Assembly (NCBI GenBank): GCA_009809945.1
Contig: WTPW01001100.1
Coordinates: 166,389 to 230,388, forward strand
DNA: 64,000 bases
From: Gigaspora margarita
Taxonomy: Eukaryota; Glomeromycota; Glomeromycetes; Diversisporales; Gigasporaceae
Reading direction: 5' to 3'
The translations under genes and the position numbers were made by a program. Every line of letters starts with the position of its first letter. The stretch's first letter is position 1. The notes beneath the pieces were generated by a model. That model was not told the origin of the DNA, made no database searches, and was given only the letters and a program-made list of their open reading frames with translations. Shown here in pieces: positions 48,561-59,921 of the stretch.

Positions 48561-49400
48561 TCTATAAATATTTTACAATACCCTAACCCCAAAATTGATG
48601 GCTCTAACAAAAATACAACAACTTGTAAAATTATTTACCTTCTTAACTATACTAGTATATCTATTAATACCAATATATACAACTCAAAACCCTATACCTT
48701 ACAATATCCCTATACTTCTCTTGAATTTATTCTTAATACCCACTCTCAGTACACATATTTCAAAAAACAACTCTGCTTTAAAAATATCATCTACTGTATC
48801 TTCAATAACTTAAATCTTTTGACAACTCTATATTATTAGAATGGAATCATATTTCTTTCCACACTAATCAACTATATACAAGTCATAAACCAGACTGGTT
48901 TATTACTCTTGAACAATTAATTTTATCTAATTCTACAACTCATTCTATATCTCTTTCTCTTCAACTACCATCCATAAATACTCTATCCTTCACTACAGGC
49001 CACTTTTGCAATAAATCTAAATTCTGGCTTATTACATATAATGAAAATACTCAAGATATTATTATAGGAAAAGCTTGCAAATTTAATAATAGCATAATAC
49101 AATCAACATTACACACTGAACCATTTAAACAAATAACTCCAATTCCAACTTCTACTCAATATCTGAAACTATCTGTATACTATGTACAAGCTATAACTAC
49201 AATACCAACAGAATTCCTGATCATTGCACCTTCAATATTTCTACTATACTTTCTATCCAATTTAATAGCAAAAAATGCTACTACAACCCTACTAACAAAC
49301 CCAAAATTTATGCTAATTTTCTAGATCTTCTTTATTCTATAGCAATCCACAATACACAAAATATACCTTCTATCCCAATACTACTAATTTCTAACAATCC
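48561..49400 (+). pseudogene. LINE 2 linker between reverse transcriptase and RNase H
   Basis: Coding-like but broken sequence continues the LINE frame between the two enzymatic domains. No separate domain is recognised, and the Met-containing open frame at 48595-48813 is a fragment of it. Confidence 0.5.
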
Positions 49401-50700
49401 TATTTATGAAATCTTTATATCTAATACTGCTTCTAACTTTCTACATCAAATCACATCTAATAACCAACTATTCAATTCATTTACTTTTTATACTGATGGA
49501 TCAGTCACTAATATTTCTAATGAAAGATACAAAATGAGTATTGGTTGGATCCAAATTCAAAATGACTCTATCTTTTAATCATTCTCTGCTCAAATACGAA
49601 CTGGCCCTCTTCTTACAAAGCTAAGCTTATAGCTATTCTCTCAGCAATTTGTACATGTCCATGTAATAGTAAATAGCTATATATACAGACTCTCAATCTA
49701 CTATTTCTAAATTTCACAATTTAACTTACAAATCTTTTTCTCTTCACAAACAATACTTCTACAATTATTGGCCTATCTGATATACTTTATTAAACCTTAT
49801 TCAATCCTATAATTTTCAAATTACATTACACAAAGTACCTACACATTAGAACTGTTTATACAATAATCTTGCTGATAATCTAGGACCCCAAACATCTAGT
49901 ATAGAGGTCATACTTGAAATTTTTTAGTGAAAACACCTAAAATTTGAGAAGCAAAAAACAGTTTTTGGCAATTATCTGGCATCCAGTAGCCCAATTTGAA
50001 TGAACTTTTTTTAAAAATGAAGCTCTCAGTGAGGTGCATCCAACAAAAAAAAGTTTATTCAATTCTGATTACTGGATTAGAAGTTATTAAAGTAAATAGA
50101 TTTTGTCATTTTTAGCTAATTAGACCAAAATTGGCCAAAATCCAGTTATGACCTATATGAGAGATGTTTAGGGTCCTGATAATCTTACTAAAAATCCTAG
50201 TTCATATACTAAAACATATTTTGATTTTAATTACAATAATATCTACAACCTATTATATTTTTTAATCTACAACAATATAACTGTAGAACAACTATCATGC
50301 AGAGCAATTAAAAATATATATAATGCACATACTATTGCAATGTGGTCCTCTCAACAATGAATAAACAACATAATACCTTTTTCATCTCAAATAAACTGGA
50401 ATGCAACTTGGCTCTACTTCAATAACAACTATAAACATATCTACAAATATACTAATGCTCATCTCAACCAATCTAAATCCTTCAAAATTAAAACTTTTCT
50501 TCAACTTCTTTCTATACTATCTTATCTACATAATCTCTATCTATTACGCTACTCTTCAATCAACTGTATCAGTTGCAATATATATAAGCACAACTTACAC
50601 TAGCTTATTTGTCATAATACAACCAATTTTTTACATATTATACACAACTCTATTAAACAAATTATCACTTTATATAACTTAGATATCACTAATATCCAAC
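49401..50700 (+). pseudogene. LINE 2 RNase H and zinc-knuckle region, split by a MITE
   Basis: FYTDGSV (49486-49506) keeps the first catalytic Asp, followed by MSIGWIQIQND. NNLADN (about 49860-49880) is the last RNase H motif; its frame continues directly into TKNPSS (50181 onward) if the MITE 49882-50177 and one duplication copy are removed. Downstream are INWNATW, SFKIKTFLQ, and CISC with a later H and C (about 50570-50640), the zinc knuckle seen in LINE 1; its Trp is TAG here. Confidence 0.75.
49882..50177. mobile_element. 296-bp hAT-like MITE, copy 2
   Basis: Perfect 8-bp duplications GATAATCT (49874-49881, 50178-50185) flank ends AGGACCCCAAACATCT and AGGACCCTAAACATCT (inverted). It is collinear with the copy at 1562-1858 and interrupts the RNase H region of LINE 2. 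Confidence 0.92.
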
Positions 50701-50761
50701 TATATAATCTTCATAACCAACTTATACAATACTCATATCTATCCCTAAACAATCACAATAA

Positions 50762-50915
50762 GAGCAGTGACAGATATTATGTAATATCCTAGGGGGGGTC
50801 AAAAAATTTTTTACATAAGACTAATTATACAATTTGATTGGCTAATTGGTCTTATGTAGGGGGGAGGGGGGTAGCTCTATGATAAAATGATATTACGTAA
50901 TATCTATCATGGCCC
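50762..50915. mobile_element. 154-bp PIF/Harbinger-like MITE in LINE 2
   Basis: The ends are GAGCAGTGACAGATATTATG and, inverted, GGGCCATGATAGATATTACG, with TAA on both sides (50759-50761, 50916-50918). It shares ends and G-runs with the 27826-29967 element. Removing it and one TAA restores a LINE frame (N-N-H-N-N-Q-A-T). Confidence 0.9.
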
Positions 50916-51073
50916 TAACCAAGCAACTAATATTTATACAACTATTCAAGATTTCATTCCAACTTTACTTATTAATACAATTTCCAATTTCACTTGTTTT
51001 TACAAGTCAGCTTCAGATATAACCATAAAACTGTTTCTTATTCTCAAAATATCATATAATATCTATGAAAATA

Positions 51074-51321
51074 TGGGGGTGAGTCAATAGAAAAGGGCCA
51101 AATTTTTTCTAAGTAAAAGTTTTCTTGACTTTAAGCTTAAATATCTTAACAACTATCTTAATAAATTTAATAAATTTTTTATTTTAATTCTATATAAATT
51201 CAAGATTAAAATAAAAACTTTTTTGGCAAATTTGATTAAATAGTTGTCAAGATATTTTAATTTAAAAATTAAAAAAATTTTACTAAAAATGATTTGTCCC
51301 TTTTCTATTGACCCACCCCTA
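51074..51321. mobile_element. 248-bp Tc1/mariner-like MITE, copy 2
   Basis: The ends are TGGGGGTGAGTCAATAGAAA and, inverted, TAGGGGTGGGTCAATAGAAA, with TA on both sides. It is collinear with 24636-24889. Confidence 0.85.
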
Positions 51322-51456
51322 TATATAAAAACTCTACTGTGCCAAACTATTTGTCTACAAAAAACAACTTTCTAACACCTCTACTTCACTAACTACTTCT
51401 TCTAATTCTTTTAACCAACCTGCTATATTATTATGTACTAGAATTCCTTATACTTA

Positions 51457-52802
51457 TAGAGCTTTCAGAAATCAGCTAATTTTTGTTTACTATGAGTCTA
51501 CTTCTATGCACTCACACCTGATACCCAATTAGCCAATCAGATTTTACAATTATTAAAAAGTTAGATATAATATTTAATAGTAAATACTTTTAATCTACTA
51601 AACCAAATTTGATGATTTAACTACCAAAATGATCCTCTTAATAAGATGATTCTAGCAAGCCCAAAATTGTTAAAATCTAATTACAGGATCCTAAAATTAA
51701 AATAAATTTGTATTACTAAAATTGTTTATAATTATTTAATTAATTATAGAACTTTTATAGTTACATAAATCTATTCTGATTATAGGATTCTGTGATTAAA
51801 TTTTTAGAAAAATGTAGTAAATCATGTAAATAGGGTTTATAGGTCATACTCCTTAGTGGTAAGACTATTAACTAATCAAACTTTAATATTTAAAAAAAAC
51901 TCAAAAACGGTTTTGACCTGAAAATAAACTACCACACAATTGACAACATTCACTATATAGTAAAGTCTATATTTTATTATATGAATTGATTATAGTCGCT
52001 TAAGTAAACTTTTTTAGTAAATCAAAATACACTTATTCTAAAATTTTTATCAGTATTGAAGAATTTTTTATTATTTGACTTTTGATTTTTACATCTGACG
52101 AAAAAATTAAAATTTTTTAAAAAAATATATTTGATGAATGTAAAAATTAAAAGTTAAATAATAAAAAGTTCTCCAATTTGGACAAAATTTTTGGTTATAT
52201 GTATATTGCTTTTCTAAATAAGTTTACTTAAGCGATTATAATCAATTTATATAGTAAAATTTGGACTTTACTATGTAATACCTACTTGCGATCACTAAAA
52301 ACCAATTTTACTCTAAAATAATTTAACAAAATTATATATAGTTTTTAAGCAATTTCACAAGAACTACTGATTCAATTTAGCTAAATTTTAATATAATATA
52401 GATCAATTTTATATCTATTTACATTAAAAATTTTAGCTCATTTGGATAAATAGTTATTGAGAATTCAAATTTGAATATTATAATTTTATTATAATAAAAA
52501 TACTATAAGTATTTATACTCTATATATATGTCTTAATAAAATAAAAACTCTTTACTTCCCTTATGATTTTGGGCTTACTAGAATCCTTTCATTGAGAGGA
52601 TCATTTTGGTAATTAAATCATCAAATTTGGTCTAGTAGATCAAAAGTTATTAATTATTAAATATTATTAATAAATCTGTAATTTTGATCAAAAATAATTT
52701 TGTAACTTTGGTTGGAATTATGAAATTTTGGTCGGAATTACACCTGATACTTTAGCTGACCCACTTACCCACCCAGAAATTAGCTGATTTCTAAAAGCTC
52801 CC
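51457..52802. mobile_element. 1.35-kb PIF/Harbinger-like element in LINE 2, itself interrupted
   Basis: The ends are TAGAGCTTTCAGAAATCAGC and, inverted, GGGAGCTTTTAGAAATCAGC, with TTA on both sides (51454-51456, 52803-52805). Sub-terminal arms contain CACCTGATAC and AAATTTGATGATTTAACTAC with inverted partners. A second element (about 51805-52330) sits in its centre. Confidence 0.7.
51805..52330. mobile_element. MITE with the 737-1324 core, nested
   Basis: It follows the 737-1324 element closely: AGTAAATCATGT, AAAACTCAAAAACGGTTTTG, CACTATATAGTAAAGTC, TCGCTTAAGTAAAC and the central TTTTTTAAAAAAATATAT palindrome. The right end is decayed, so the limits are approximate. Confidence 0.6.
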
Positions 52803-53095
52803 TTATAGCTATATATGTGGTTTGCCTAACTAACAATATACTAATAACCAATACCCTCTAGTAGAATTAGCTTTACATAAAATCTCTATTTGGTCTACTA
52901 TGTGGACCTTATATAGCTCTCCTACCAACTTAATTTTAAATATACAAATCTAGGTGAGTTTTAACTGCTCTAGTAGGTTTAGGTTGCAGATAAATTAGTC
53001 TAAGTCTTATACTTGTTTAATAATTTGTACATGGAGTAATTTTGTAATAATATAAAATATACCCAAAGCTTCTCCTGAAGGCACTTTTACAAATT

Positions 53096-53225
53096 AATAA
53101 AGATTGAAACAAAACCTTACCTTAACACAAAAAAAAAAAAGTATTTAGGCACTAGCAGTACAAGAACTATAAGTATTTAGGTACTAGCAGTACAAGGTCT
53201 ATGTAAGTATTTAGGCTTTGTGGCT
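53096..53225 (+). repeat. LINE 2 poly(A) end and adjacent 33-bp tandem repeat
   Basis: AATAAAG and an A12 tract close the LINE. Three copies of a unit beginning GTATTTAGG and containing ACTAGCAGTACAAG follow directly, the third incomplete. Confidence 0.7.
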
Positions 53226-53413
53226 GTATTGGCTATGCTTGGATAAGTTTTTTATATTGTATATAATCGATTCTCTTTATAGCTATATAATTTTTCTTGA
53301 TAATTACTCTTTTATATAAAGATATATTAGATTGGTTTTGGGTAGTATATATATATGATTCTAAAAAAGTATAAATAAAGTATAATATGATTAGTTAGTT
53401 TGAAATAGAAGTA

Positions 53414-54406
53414 TGGGCTGGTGCAAAAAAATTTGTACTTCAAATAGCTCTAAGTAAAATATTTTTTGTACAAATTAATTTTTAATTTTTTAATTTAATA
53501 TACTTATTAGGTTACTGAATTAGTAAAAATAAAAAAATTTTGATTATTTTATTGATAAAATAAAAAAATTTATTAATAGTAACTTTTTTTAAAAATATTT
53601 ACTATATAATTTACTATAGTAATTTATATATATATATATATAGTAAAAAAAATCAAATTACCTTACTTTAAAGCTTAATTTCTTCACAACTAGTGATTCA
53701 AATTTGCTCAAATTTTAACCATATCTTTATTATATGCATATTAATGCACTTGCATAGTACAAGCTCATAGAACTGCATATTGATTGCAAAATTATTTAAA
53801 ATATTTTTTTTTTAAAAAAAAAATTTTGTTTTTTTTCAAATACAGTGAATTGTACATGCTTAATTGTTAAAATAAAACAATATTAAAACAATAAATATAA
53901 AAAAATTACTACATATTACCTGTGGTGATCATCACCGGTATGATCTACAATGCATAAACAAAATAAACAAAACAAACAGTTTGTATTAAATAAAAGAAAT
54001 CCTTTTAATATTAGGGTAAGGGTAAAAGTTAGAGATTAGAATAGAGCTTTGTATATAGTAAAATTTAGCAAGAAATTTTTTTTTTGTATAAAAAAAAGTA
54101 GTTTCATAGACAAAATTTTAGGTTAGAAGCAATTTTAGCAATTTTTTAAAAAATTCTTTGTTTTTGTTACACAAAAATTGATCTACATATTACACCTGAT
54201 CCTGAATTTTAATTGGCAAATTGATTACTGGTGATGATCACCAGTGGTGATAAATAGCAAACTCCTAAAATAATATAATAAGTTAGTTTAAAACCTATTT
54301 TATTTGAAACTAAAAAATTTTTATAATTAATCAAGAAAATAAAAATTTTTTCTTAGTGTCAAAATTATAAAATTTTTTGAGGTACAAATCTTTCTGCACC
54401 AGCCCA
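53414..54406. mobile_element. 993-bp Tc1/mariner-like non-autonomous element
   Basis: The ends are TGGGCTGGTGCAAAAAAATT and, inverted, TGGGCTGGTGCAGAAAGATT, with TA on both sides. The interior is AT-rich without ORFs and includes a nested telomere-core MITE (53925-54252). Confidence 0.75.
53925..54252. mobile_element. MITE with telomere-like core, copy 2 (reverse)
   Basis: The ends carry GGTGATCATCACC palindromes, and the core has ATTAGGGTAAGGGT. It aligns inverted to 46088-46412 through GATCTACAATGCATAAA and the AAAGTAGTTTCATAGACAAA block. Confidence 0.7.
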
Positions 54407-55079
54407 TATATATTTAGAATTCTAGGTATATTTAATAGGTTACCTGTAATGGATAATTGATAGAATTCTACCATTAGCCACTGTATACAGTACCTGGGAT
54501 CTTATTTAAGAACTTCATTTTTAAATTGAATAATACCTGCGAGTATTGTATAAGGAACTAGATACTATATCAGAGAATATATAATATAAAAGTAGTAAAT
54601 TAAATATAGTTACACTTCAGGTATTATTCAAGAATTAGACCAAATAGATATACAGTCTTAATCACAATAGTATTGTTTTTGAAGAATAATGTATATAGTA
54701 GCCAACAGTAATATTTTTTTTCTTTGAGTAAATGAAGTTATTTGATTGAGCAATAATAATTAATATTTTAGATATTCATTATACCAAATTTGTGATTTAC
54801 TATATATTATGTATTTACTAATAGTCATGTATATAAATTGATTATATTGTCATATTGGCTTACCTTAGGAGTACTATAACAGGACCTCGAAATATACATA
54901 GATAGGTTAGGTTAATTATAAAATTACTAAAAATAGAATGATCTGTAAAAAAACTTCAAAATAAGCAAAAATTTACAAAAATAGAGACCATCTAAAGTTA
55001 GATTCGATTACGTGATATAAGGTTTGATCAAACACCTCAGAAGATCAAACCAACTATTTTGTGTAACTCTACACATCCA
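54407..55079. other. Noncoding AT-rich stretch
   Basis: No gene or element with clear ends is seen. Confidence 0.5.
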
Positions 55080-55830
55080 TTTAATTTCATTAAAATTAAA
55101 TTTTTTTAAACTTTCAAATAAAGATATTTTTGCAACTACTTAAGCAAATACCACGAACTCTTTTTGTTTTAATTCTACAGGCTTGCAGAATTAAAATAAA
55201 AAAAGATTTATTAAATTTACTGAGATGTTTGTCTTGATATCTTCGTTCAAAGTTTGATAAAGAATTATGCCACCTATAAAATAGAAGCAAAAATAAAATT
55301 TTTTTAAAACTTTCAATAAAGCTATCTCTGCAACTATTTAAGAAAATTATATGAACTTTTTTTTATTTTAGTTCTACAGACTTGTAGAATTAAAATAAAT
55401 TTTATCAAACTTACTTAGTTGGTTGCCTTGATATTTTCATTCAAAGTTTGATAAGGAATTAAAATACCTATAAAATAGAATTGAAAATAAAGTTTTTTTA
55501 AAACTTTGAATGAAAATATTAAGACAACCACTTAAGCAAATTCCATGAACATTTTTTTATTTTAATTCTAAAGACTTGTAAAATTAAAATAAAAAAAATT
55601 CATCAGATTTGGTTAAGTGTTTGCTGAGATATCTTTATACAAAATTTGATAAAGAATTAAAATGCTGAAGAAATAGAAGCAAAGATAAACATTTTAAAAC
55701 TTTGAATGAAGATATCTCTGCAACTGCTTAAGCAAATTCTAAGAATATTTTTATATTTTAATTCTACAGACTTGTAAAATTAAAATAAAAAAAATTAATT
55801 AGATTGGCTTAGGTGGTTGCCAAGATTAGA
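55080..55830. repeat. Tandem array of ~195-bp palindromic units
   Basis: About four units, each with arms AACTTTCAAATAAAGATAT / ATATCTTCGTTCAAAGTT and an inner palindrome TTAATTCTACAG.CTTG.AGAATTAA. A single related unit is at 21425-21670 beside the Rho-type pseudogene. Confidence 0.7.
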
Positions 55831-56130
55831 AATTGAAATTGATCATAATATGACCAATTGTTTGGTCAAATTGGTCATAATCAAACACAAAATTTGTTGT
55901 CTGATCATGATCGATCAAACTCAATGATTGATCATAGCCATTTGATCGATTATAATCGATCAAAAGGCTATAATCGATCATAAAGTTTATTTGATTACAA
56001 TTAGAAATTCAAACTTGATATTATCGATTTCAAAAAGTTAGTTCAGACAATTATAATTTTTTAATCAATTATAATAATCATAACCTAATCAATCAAATGT
56101 ATGATAATTCAATTAATTATACATATTAGG
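55831..56130. repeat. TGATCGATCA-rich low-complexity segment
   Basis: It is built from TTGATCGAT, GGTCAAATTGGTCA and similar words on both strands. A like segment is at 60300-60545. Confidence 0.55.
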
Positions 56131-57513
56131 GTAGCTGCATGATGCAATATAGTTTAATAACAATTTTTTTTATGCACTAACTTAAAAACTGCTCGATACG
56201 TAAATATCAAGGCAGCTTTTGCTTCGAATCATCATAAGACCAAACATGTGACATGTTCAAAGTATTAATGATGCTGCCCAAAACTACTTTGAGCCAATAA
56301 CCGAAACTAAAACTTCAAACCTTTGCTCAAAACTAAAACTCGAAAGCCCAAAATTCTGAAACTTTTTCAAAACTCTGAAACTTTCCAAAATTAAGTTTAT
56401 ATATAAGCATAGGACAAAATATGTCTTATACTTAATATAATGTAAACAAACTAGTGCAATACACTTTTACAACAACCAATTCTTCAATAATTACTTTTCT
56501 AGCACCAATACATCCATTCTAGCATTTTTTTCCCAATAACCGTTTTTCAAACAAACCTTTTTAGACAAACTACTTACCTGACAATTTTTTATATAAAAAC
56601 CACTTTTTTGACATCAACCTCATCCCTGACACAATCACTTATCCAACAACTACTTACTTCTTTACTATTATTACATCCTCGACAATTATCCTTTCTCTAA
56701 CAACTATTTCTTTCCAAATACTGCTCACTACTTCTCTGACTATTACTAACCTCCCTTTCCAAGATAAATACTTTTTTCTAAAAACCTTCTTTTTCCCTAC
56801 AACCTTTTTTGTCCCGGCAACTACTTTTTTCCCAATACCATCTACTACTTCACCAATACAAACACCTCTCTGATACACTTTCAACCTTCCTCTACTGCTA
56901 TTCTGATTTTCATGATATTATTTCCTAATAATTATTTTTTAGTATATTAAATATGAATAAAAAATAGCAATAAAATAAATAAATAAATTATTATAATATT
57001 GTTTAATAAAAATTCAAAAAAGTATACCAATTTGCATTATAAAAAATAATAAATAAAAATTCAAAAAAAAAGAAATTTTAAAAATTTTTTGGTCAATTAA
57101 ATTTTAAGATCATATTATATTATATATATGTACATACTAGTAATTTTTGAGTCAAACTTATATTACAAATGATCTTAAAATTTATTGGCCAGAGAAATAT
57201 TTTGCTTATTTTTTTTTAATAGTTTTTTTTTATTTACTTAGAGTAGCAGTCCAAGAATGTTATATAAATACATCTTAAAATTAACATTTTTTGAATAGAA
57301 TATATTATTTACATTATTCTGTTTCTTTTTAATGATCGTATATGTACTATTTATATGCTAAATAGTAGTGAATTAACCCAGGTGGGTATCACCTAAGTCA
57401 CCTGTGGGTGGGTGGATGACCCATAGGTTGACCTATAGGTAATTTGTGAGTTGGTTCAGGTTAAAGTTAATACGTTTAGTATAATATTATTATATAATAC
57501 TGTACTTTTATCC
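56131..57513. other. Noncoding region with CT-rich block
   Basis: From 56450 to 56910 the plus strand is a CT-rich succession of degenerate 15-20 bp words such as AACTACTTACTTC and CAACAACTATTTC. The minus-strand frame over it (76 codons) is low-complexity Val/Lys/Gly and not credible as a gene. No other feature is supported. Confidence 0.4.
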
Positions 57514-57516
57514 TTA

Positions 57517-58774
57517 GGGGAGTGCCATTTATCATCTGATTTTTTGCTACTAAGAGGCTACCCCTCCCCCCATCTGATCATCAAATACTGCGATTTGATT
57601 GGCTAAAATTATTAAAATTTTAAAATTTTTTAAATTTTAATATTAAATAACTCTTGAACCAGTNATCCGTTTTGGATGATTTTATTACCAAAATGCTCAC
57701 CTCAATGAGGCGATTCCAACGAGCCTAAAATCATCAAAATCCAATCACAGGATCCCAATATCATTATAGATTTGTATTGTTTTAATTATATTATTTTCGT
57801 ATATATTAAAAATTATTATTAAAGAGCTTATAAATTTAATATTAAATAATTCTTGAACCAGTGATCCGATTTGGATAATTTTACTACCAAAATGCTCGTC
57901 TCAATGAGATGATTCTAATGAATCTAAAATCGTTAAATTCTGATCATGGGATCCAGAGATTATTATAGATTTGTATTATTTTTACCGTATATGTCCGAAA
58001 ATAAGCTACCTTTTTTGGCCAAAAAATTACACAAAAAATGTAGAGTAGCTTATTTTTGAAATATTGAGTGTTTTGAAAAAATTAAAATTTACTAATAAAA
58101 AGTTATCCAAATGATACCAAATTTTTATTATAAGTGTATTTTGAAGTTCTGAACAAATTTACTTAATAGCACTTTTGAGGTTTACTTAGTAAAATTTAGA
58201 CTTTTATATGTAGCAACTGCTAGTAGATTTTTTAAGATTTTTAAAAAAAATCAGGGGTAGCTTATTTTAGGTAGTAGCTTATTTTTAGACATATATAGTA
58301 ATAGATTATATTAAAATAACACAAATCTATAATGATCTCTAGATCCTGTAATCAGAATTTAACAATTTTAGGTTTATTAGAATCGTCTCATTGAGACGAG
58401 CATTTTGGTAGTAAAATCATCCAAAATGGATTACTGGTTTAAGAGTTATTTAATATTAAAGTTTAAAGATCTTTTTAATATATACAAAAATAATATAATT
58501 AAAGCAGTACAAATCTATAATGATTTTGGGATCCTGTGATTGGATTTTGATGATTTTAGGCTCATTGGAATCGTCTCATTGAGACAAATATTTTGGAAGT
58601 AAAATCACCAAAACAGATAACTAGTTCAAGAGTTATTTAATATTAAATTTTAAAAATTTTAAAAATTTTTAAAAAATTTTAATAATTTTAGCCAATCAAA
58701 AGTTATTTGCTATTAGGACCTGATAATTGTTTGATCCTCCTATCCTAAAAATCAGATGATAAATAGTGCTCCCT
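57517..58774. mobile_element. 1.26-kb PIF/Harbinger-like element with nested MITE
   Basis: The ends are GGGGAGTGCCATTTATCATC and, inverted, AGGGAGCACTATTTATCATC, with TTA on both sides (57514-57516, 58775-58777). The arms contain repeated TTGAACCAGTGATCCG and GAGGCGATTCCAACGAGC words with inverted partners. The centre is occupied by the AAAATAAGCTACC MITE. Confidence 0.75.
57990..58293. mobile_element. ~300-bp MITE with AAAATAAGCTACC ends
   Basis: The ends are ATGTCCGAAAATAAGCTACC and, inverted, ATGTCTAAAAATAAGCTAC, probably flanked by TA. The interior shares TTACTTAGTAAAATTTAGAC with the family-core elements at 737 and 26.7 kb. Confidence 0.65.
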
Positions 58775-59372
58775 TTAAGGCTATCAACTTTGAAGCCTAT
58801 ATTTGGCTTAGACCATAGTTTAGATAAAGATTTTGCTACACTTTGGTATTTTATTTGTGTTTTTTTTTATTAATCGAAAAACTAAACGTATATATTTGAT
58901 AGATTTACAAACTATTTTGGGCAAAAATTTAGCTAAAAAAAGTCAATCAAATGTTTCACAAATTTAAAAGTGGTTTGTATGTGTATAATGGTCCCAAGTT
59001 CAAGAACAAGTGCAAGAATAAGTGCAAAGAAAAATATAAGATCAATAAAAAACAATGAATATATTAGCAAATATTAAGGAAAATTACATTCTACCAAAGA
59101 TTTAGAGTATTATCTTTGAAATTTGAATAGAAGTATTATCTTTAGAAGTTATTTCCCTTAAAAAAATTAGTTTGTTATAATAAAATTGCCATAATAGTTC
59201 TCTTGTCCAGTAATATCGAAAAGGCCTAATCAAAAGTAAAGAGTAAATTAATAAAATCGAATTGGCCCATTTTAATACTCAATACGATTACTGATTAAAC
59301 TCCTGATCCCATTGTCAATTACCTTATTAATCGAACAATTTAACCCCATAATTTGTATTGTTGTTTTATTTT

Positions 59373-59397
59373 AGATCGTTAAGTGACTTAACGATCT
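59373..59397. repeat. Near-perfect 25-nt palindrome, first copy
   Basis: AGATCGTTAAGTGACTTAACGATCT: 12-bp arms around a single central base (total 25 nt, given here as arms AGATCGTTAAGT and ACTTAACGATCT). Confidence 0.8.
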
Positions 59398-59476
59398 GAT
59401 TTATTTTTTTTAAAACTGTTATCATGAACACAATTCAAGATCTAATTACTATCATTATCCAAAAATTACCTGACAT

Positions 59477-59493
59477 CGTTAAGTGACTTAACG
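59477..59493. repeat. Palindrome, second copy
   Basis: CGTTAAGTGACTTAACG repeats the centre of the palindrome at 59373-59397 and directly abuts the left arm of the inverted repeat 59494-59921. Confidence 0.8.
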
Positions 59494-59921
59494 AAAATAA
59501 TTACATATAAAGGCCCAAATTTTAAAAAATATTACAATCAAGGGCCCAAATTATTGTATATAATTGGATTTAGTATAAGTTTTTAACATTTGAAATTACA
59601 TAGATGTAATTTTCTTTTGGCAGTTAAATAGATTATCAGATTACTTTATACTAGTATTGCATTTATTTGCTTAGCATCTTGTATGTAAAAATTGTAACAA
59701 TTTTTACAAGTAATTTTTCTCTACAAATACAAATGAGTTTTTGTGGTTCTAAATATCTTCAATTAACACATATTAATCTTCACAAAATGTGATTCATGTT
59801 TTATGGCTATTCTTGGTATAGAATAGACTTATTAGTTTAGAACTAAATAAACGTTATAATATTGTTAAATATCATGCTTCCCTTAATTATAAAGATTTGG
59901 GCCTTTATATGTAATTATTTT
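59494..59921. repeat. Inverted repeat with 27-bp perfect arms
   Basis: The arms 59494-59520 and 59895-59921 match perfectly in inverted orientation (AAAATAATTACATATAAAGG... with GGCCCAAAT). A second GGGCCCAAATT motif lies just inside. No ORF. Confidence 0.7.

Larger units (their letters stand above)
40116..53142 (+). mobile_element. Second, older LINE with nested insertions
   Basis: This is the same type of LINE as LINE 1, much more AT-rich and decayed. Coding order is preserved: ORF1-like (40116-42500), endonuclease (43140-44190), a 2.5-kb insertion, connecting region (46700-47200), reverse transcriptase (47200-48560), RNase H (49400-49880), zinc knuckle (about 50570-50640) and a poly(A) end at 53131-53142 after AATAAAG (53096). 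The 5' end is uncertain: no target-site duplication could be found, and 40116 is merely the first ATG of the coding-like stretch. Removing the insertions would leave an element of roughly 7-8 kb. Confidence 0.8.

Noticed and set aside
56654..56884. 76-codon Val/Lys-rich frame on the minus strand
   Set aside because: It mirrors a degenerate CT-rich repeat on the plus strand; no start context or family support.
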